Shown piece after piece: positions 6,071-7,877 of a DNA stretch of 7,877 nucleotides. Under the pieces are notes generated by a model. That model saw only the letters and a program-made list of their open reading frames with translations. It made no database searches and was not told where the DNA came from. A program made the translations under genes and the position numbers. Within the stretch, counting starts at the first letter, position 1. Every line of letters starts with the position of its first letter. This DNA comes from Oscillospiraceae bacterium (lineage in GTDB: Bacteria > Bacillota > Clostridia > Oscillospirales > Oscillospiraceae), in the NCBI GenBank assembly GCA_029067025.1, contig JAIEFH010000037.1:1-7877 (forward strand), given 5' to 3'.

Positions 6071-6086
6071 CGTGAAACATTTCGCG
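6071..6086. promoter_or_regulatory. Candidate LacI-type operator O1
   Basis: CGTGAAACATTTCGCG is an imperfect 16-bp palindrome (12 of 16 bases symmetric) between the lacI promoter and its ribosome binding site, an ideal place for autorepression. Its core, GAAA-CA-TTTC, resembles LacI-family sites. Related half-sites occur at 6167, 6231 and 6311. Confidence 0.5.
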
Positions 6087-6114
6087 GGAAAGGAATTTTT
6101 TCTCCATTTCGCTT

Positions 6115-6144
6115 GCTGTTTTGCTTATTATAGCAAACAACAGC
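6115..6144. repeat. Inverted repeat centred on the lacI -10 box
   Basis: GCTGTTTTGCT (6115-6125) is complementary to AGCAA plus AACAGC (6132-6136 and 6139-6144), with 2 unpaired bases (AC) in the right arm. The 6 bases between the arms overlap the -10 box of the LacI gene. It may be a second regulator site or form a hairpin at the start of the transcript. Confidence 0.45.
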
Positions 6145-6156
6145 AGTTGATGTAAA
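6127..6156 (-). promoter_or_regulatory. Promoter of the LacI operon
   Basis: On the minus strand TTTACA (6156-6151), an 18-base spacer and a perfect TATAAT (6132-6127) form a strong sigma-A promoter. The start would be near 6120, giving a leader of about 72 bases to the ATG at 6048. Candidate operators lie on both sides of it, at 6071 and 6167. Confidence 0.75.
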
Positions 6157-6166
6157 GTGGTTTTTT

Positions 6167-6181
6167 GCGCGAAACGTTCTA
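6167..6181. promoter_or_regulatory. Candidate operator O2 upstream of the lacI promoter
   Basis: GCGCGAAACGTTCTA carries one strong half-site (CGCGAAAC) that matches O1 and the central CG of LacI-family sites. The other half is poorer. It lies about 11 bp upstream of the lacI -35 box. Confidence 0.35.
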
Positions 6182-6230
6182 TTGTATAGATTGCACAAAA
6201 AGAGTGGATGGTTTTTCACCAAACCGCCAA

Positions 6231-6246
6231 AAATAAGGTTTCACAC
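6231..6246. promoter_or_regulatory. Candidate operator O3 upstream of the permease promoter
   Basis: AAATAAGGTTTCACAC closely matches the site at 6311 (AAATAACGTTTCTCCA), and its GTTTCAC is shared with the minus strand of O1. It lies about 22 bp upstream of the -35 box of the permease promoter. The start of the second copy is 80 bp further on. Confidence 0.4.
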
Positions 6247-6267
6247 CCCTTTGCTATGCGAATCTTC

Positions 6268-6296
6268 TTGACACGCGCGGCTCAACTTGCTATTAT
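6268..6296 (+). promoter_or_regulatory. Promoter of the ABC permease operon
   Basis: TTGACA (6268-6273), a 17-base spacer and TATTAT (6291-6296) form a near-ideal sigma-A promoter. Transcription would start near 6303, leaving an unusually long leader of about 180 bases. Such a strong promoter needs repression, in keeping with operator-like repeats on both sides of it. Confidence 0.8.
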
Positions 6297-6310
6297 TTTG
6301 TCAACAAGGA

Positions 6311-6326
6311 AAATAACGTTTCTCCA
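6311..6326. promoter_or_regulatory. Candidate operator O4 just after the permease transcription start
   Basis: AAATAACGTTTCTCCA contains the palindromic AACGTT core and lies at about +9 to +24, a classic repressor roadblock position. It matches the repeat at 6231 at most positions. Confidence 0.45.
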
Positions 6327-6354
6327 CGAAGAGAGCCTTATTTTCTGTGATCCG

Positions 6355-6384
6355 CTTTTGATGAAACCTTGCTTGCATCAAGAG
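6355..6384 (+). promoter_or_regulatory. Hairpin in the leader of the permease transcript
   Basis: CTTTTGATG (6355-6363) pairs with CATCAAGAG (6376-6384) over 9 bp with one G-U pair and a 12-base loop. No U-tract follows, so it is not a simple terminator. A second short hairpin, GTAAGA/TCTTAC (6448-6462), sits directly before the ribosome binding site. No known riboswitch was recognised in this leader. Confidence 0.4.
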
Positions 6385-6482
6385 AGCGCGGCCAGGCATC
6401 AGAGGGCATAGGAGGTGGGGACAGACGCAAAACCTCGGCCGGCCGCAGTAAGAAAATCTTACAAGGGAGTGAGTCATAAAGA

Positions 6483-7433
6483 ATGAGCGTAAAGCAAAAG
6501 CCCAATGCCGGAACGGCCATGGCCGTTCCGGCCAAGCGGGGCAGGCCGCTTGGCCGAAGGCTCTTTGACAACTGGCAGCTGTACGCGCTGCTGCTGATCC
6601 CCGTGGTGCTGACGGTGGTGTACAAGTACATCCCCATGTACGGCATCCAGATTGCCTTCCGGGACTTCGATCCCAACCTGGGCTTCGTGGAGAGCCAGTG
6701 GGTGGGCCTGAAGTGGTTCCAGCGGTTTTTCAGTGCCCCCACCTGCTTCCGGATGATCAAGAACACGGTGCTCATCAGCCTGTTCAGCCTGCTGTGGAGC
6801 TTCCCTATCCCCATCATCCTGTCCCTCATCATCAACCAGCTGCGCTTCGCCCGGTTCAAGCGGGTGGTGCAGACCGTCCTCTACGCGCCCCACTTCATCT
6901 CCACCATGATCATCTGCGGTATGATCCGCATCTTCCTCAGCCCCACCGGCGGCCTGCTGAACCTGATCCTGGGCACCCAGATCGATTTCCTTACCCATTC
7001 CTCCGCATTCCGCACCATTTACATCGCCTCCGGCATCTGGCAGGACGCGGGCTGGGGCTGCATCATCTACCTGGCCACCCTGGCTAACGTGGATCCGGGT
7101 CTGTATGAGGCCGCCAAAGTGGACGGCGCGTCCGTATTCCAGCGCATCCGGAACATCGACATCCCCGAGCTGCTGCCCATGGCCATTCTAAACCTGATCA
7201 TGGCCGCCGGCGGACTGATGAACGTGGGCTTTGAAAAAGTCTGGCTGCTCCAGACCGACCTGAACAAGGCCACCTCCGACGTCATCGCCGTGTATGTGTA
7301 CCAGCTCGGTATCGAGCAGGCCAAGTACAGTTATTCCACCGCTGTGGGCCTGTTCAACACCGCGGTAAACATTATCCTATTGCTCGTCGTCAACAAGATC
7401 GCGTCCAAAGCCTCGGACGTGCAATTTGTCTAA
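6483..7433 (+). CDS. ABC sugar transporter permease, LplB/YteP type
   Basis: This 316-residue inner-membrane permease belongs to the group that imports oligosaccharides or glycosides (LplB, YteP; COG4209). The N-terminal pattern is characteristic: NWQLYALLLIPVVLTVVYKYIPMYGIQIAFRDF, with the first membrane helix at about 33-50. More helices lie near 95-118, 130-152, 178-200, 232-250 and 284-303. The EAA loop that contacts the ATPase is clear at 209-228 (EAAKVDGASVFQRIRNIDIP). The ATG at 6483 is used; the best ribosome binding site, AAGGGAG (6463-6469), is 13 bases away, which is rather long and may mean modest initiation. The next permease gene follows by 12 bases. A solute-binding lipoprotein is expected downstream, beyond the window. 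The actual sugar cannot be told from permease sequence. Confidence 0.95.
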   Translation: MSVKQKPNAGTAMAVPAKRGRPLGRRLFDNWQLYALLLIPVVLTVVYKYIPMYGIQIAFRDFDPNLGFVESQWVGLKWFQRFFSAPTCFRMIKNTVLISLFSLLWSFPIPIILSLIINQLRFARFKRVVQTVLYAPHFISTMIICGMIRIFLSPTGGLLNLILGTQIDFLTHSSAFRTIYIASGIWQDAGWGCIIYLATLANVDPGLYEAAKVDGASVFQRIRNIDIPELLPMAILNLIMAAGGLMNVGFEKVWLLQTDLNKATSDVIAVYVYQLGIEQAKYSYSTAVGLFNTAVNIILLLVVNKIASKASDVQFV

Positions 7434-7445
7434 GGGGGTGGGCGC

Positions 7446-7877
7446 ATGAACAAGCAAGCAAAAGGTATGTCCGACAAGACCAGCGACATCATCCTGGTGG
7501 CTATCTGCGCCGTGGTGCTGCTCATCGTGGCCTATCCGCTGTACTATGTGGTCATCGCCTCCTTCTCCGATCCCTTCGACGTGTACGCGGGCAAGACCTT
7601 CCTGCTGCCCAGCGGCTTTAGCTTCAAGGGCTATGAGGCAGTGTTTGCCGACCCGAAGATCATGCCGGGCTTCTTCAACTCCGTGAAGTACACCGTCATC
7701 GGCACCTGCTTCTCCGTCATCATGCTGTACATCACCGCCTACCCCCTGGCCCAGAAGGACCTGCCCGGGCGCAAGTTCCTCAGCCTGTTCTTTGTGTTCA
7801 CCATGTACTTTGGCGGCGGCATGATCCCCACCTACCTGATCGTCAAGCAGACCGGCCTCATGGGCAGTATGTGGTCC
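7446..7877 (+). CDS. ABC sugar transporter permease, YtcP/LplC type (cut by right edge)
   Basis: The first 144 codons of the partner permease are present and the frame is open to the window end. The product starts MNKQAKGMSDKTSDIILVAI, with a membrane helix at about 15-38 (ending YPLYYVVIASFSDP), then the family-typical FLLPSGFSFKGYEAVF segment, a second helix at about 79-98 (ending AYPLAQKDLPGRK) and a third at about 111-125 (FVFTMYFGGGMIPTYLI). This matches the COG0395 YtcP/LplC group that pairs with LplB permeases. AAGGGGGT lies just before the ATG, and the gap from the first permease gene is 12 bases. The EAA loop lies beyond the window. Confidence 0.92.
   Translation, partial: MNKQAKGMSDKTSDIILVAICAVVLLIVAYPLYYVVIASFSDPFDVYAGKTFLLPSGFSFKGYEAVFADPKIMPGFFNSVKYTVIGTCFSVIMLYITAYPLAQKDLPGRKFLSLFFVFTMYFGGGMIPTYLIVKQTGLMGSMWS

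Noticed and set aside
6049..6222. 58-codon N-terminal extension of the LacI protein
   Set aside because: It covers the promoter and operator region, and the LacI helix-turn-helix normally begins within a few residues of the start; the ATG at 6048 has a strong ribosome binding site.
1..7877. CRISPR array, tRNA, rRNA, insertion sequence or prophage signals
   Set aside because: No regularly spaced repeats, cloverleaf-like sequences, transposase motifs or terminal inverted repeats were seen by eye.

Overview
The window looks like the chromosome of a GC-rich gut-type Firmicute, most likely a clostridial relative of the Oscillospiraceae. That guess rests on GC-rich coding regions with a strong bias to C or G in third positions, AT-rich intergenic promoters with textbook sigma-A boxes, strong AGGAGG-type ribosome binding sites, and LplB/YtcP-type sugar permeases. 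It is an inference from style; there is no marker gene. No tRNA, rRNA, CRISPR array or insertion sequence was seen.

Layout, left to right. (1) Positions 1-130 hold the start and a strong promoter of a leftward gene that leaves the window after its first codon. (2) 156-990 is a leftward Cof-type HAD phosphatase with its own promoter. (3) 1209-1901 is a rightward, divergently transcribed D-lyxose ketol-isomerase (cupin) with all metal ligands present. (4) 2052-2425 carries two short rightward genes (50 and 56 codons), each with a strong ribosome binding site, closed by a long terminator hairpin at 2434-2470. (5) 2560-2935 is a decayed leftward fragment of phosphatidylserine decarboxylase with a one-base frameshift and both ends missing. 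(6) 6048 down to 2983 is a tight leftward four-gene operon: a LacI-type repressor, a single-pass membrane protein with an outward-facing domain, a small lipoprotein, and a DUF624/YesL-like polytopic membrane protein, ended by a hairpin. (7) 6049-6482 is a divergent control region with two good promoters and four related GTTTC-type repeats. (8) 6483-7877 encodes two ABC sugar-transporter permeases, the second cut off by the window edge.

How the genes may work together. The LacI protein probably represses its own operon and the divergent permease operon in the absence of an unknown sugar or oligosaccharide. LplB/YtcP permeases normally work with a lipoprotein solute-binding protein (expected just beyond the right edge) and a shared ATPase. 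YesL-like proteins are often found beside such transporters. The two unrecognised cell-surface proteins encoded between the repressor and the YesL-like protein are the least explained part of the module. The lyxose isomerase and HAD phosphatase point to pentose/ketose handling nearby, but nothing in the sequence links them to the transporter.
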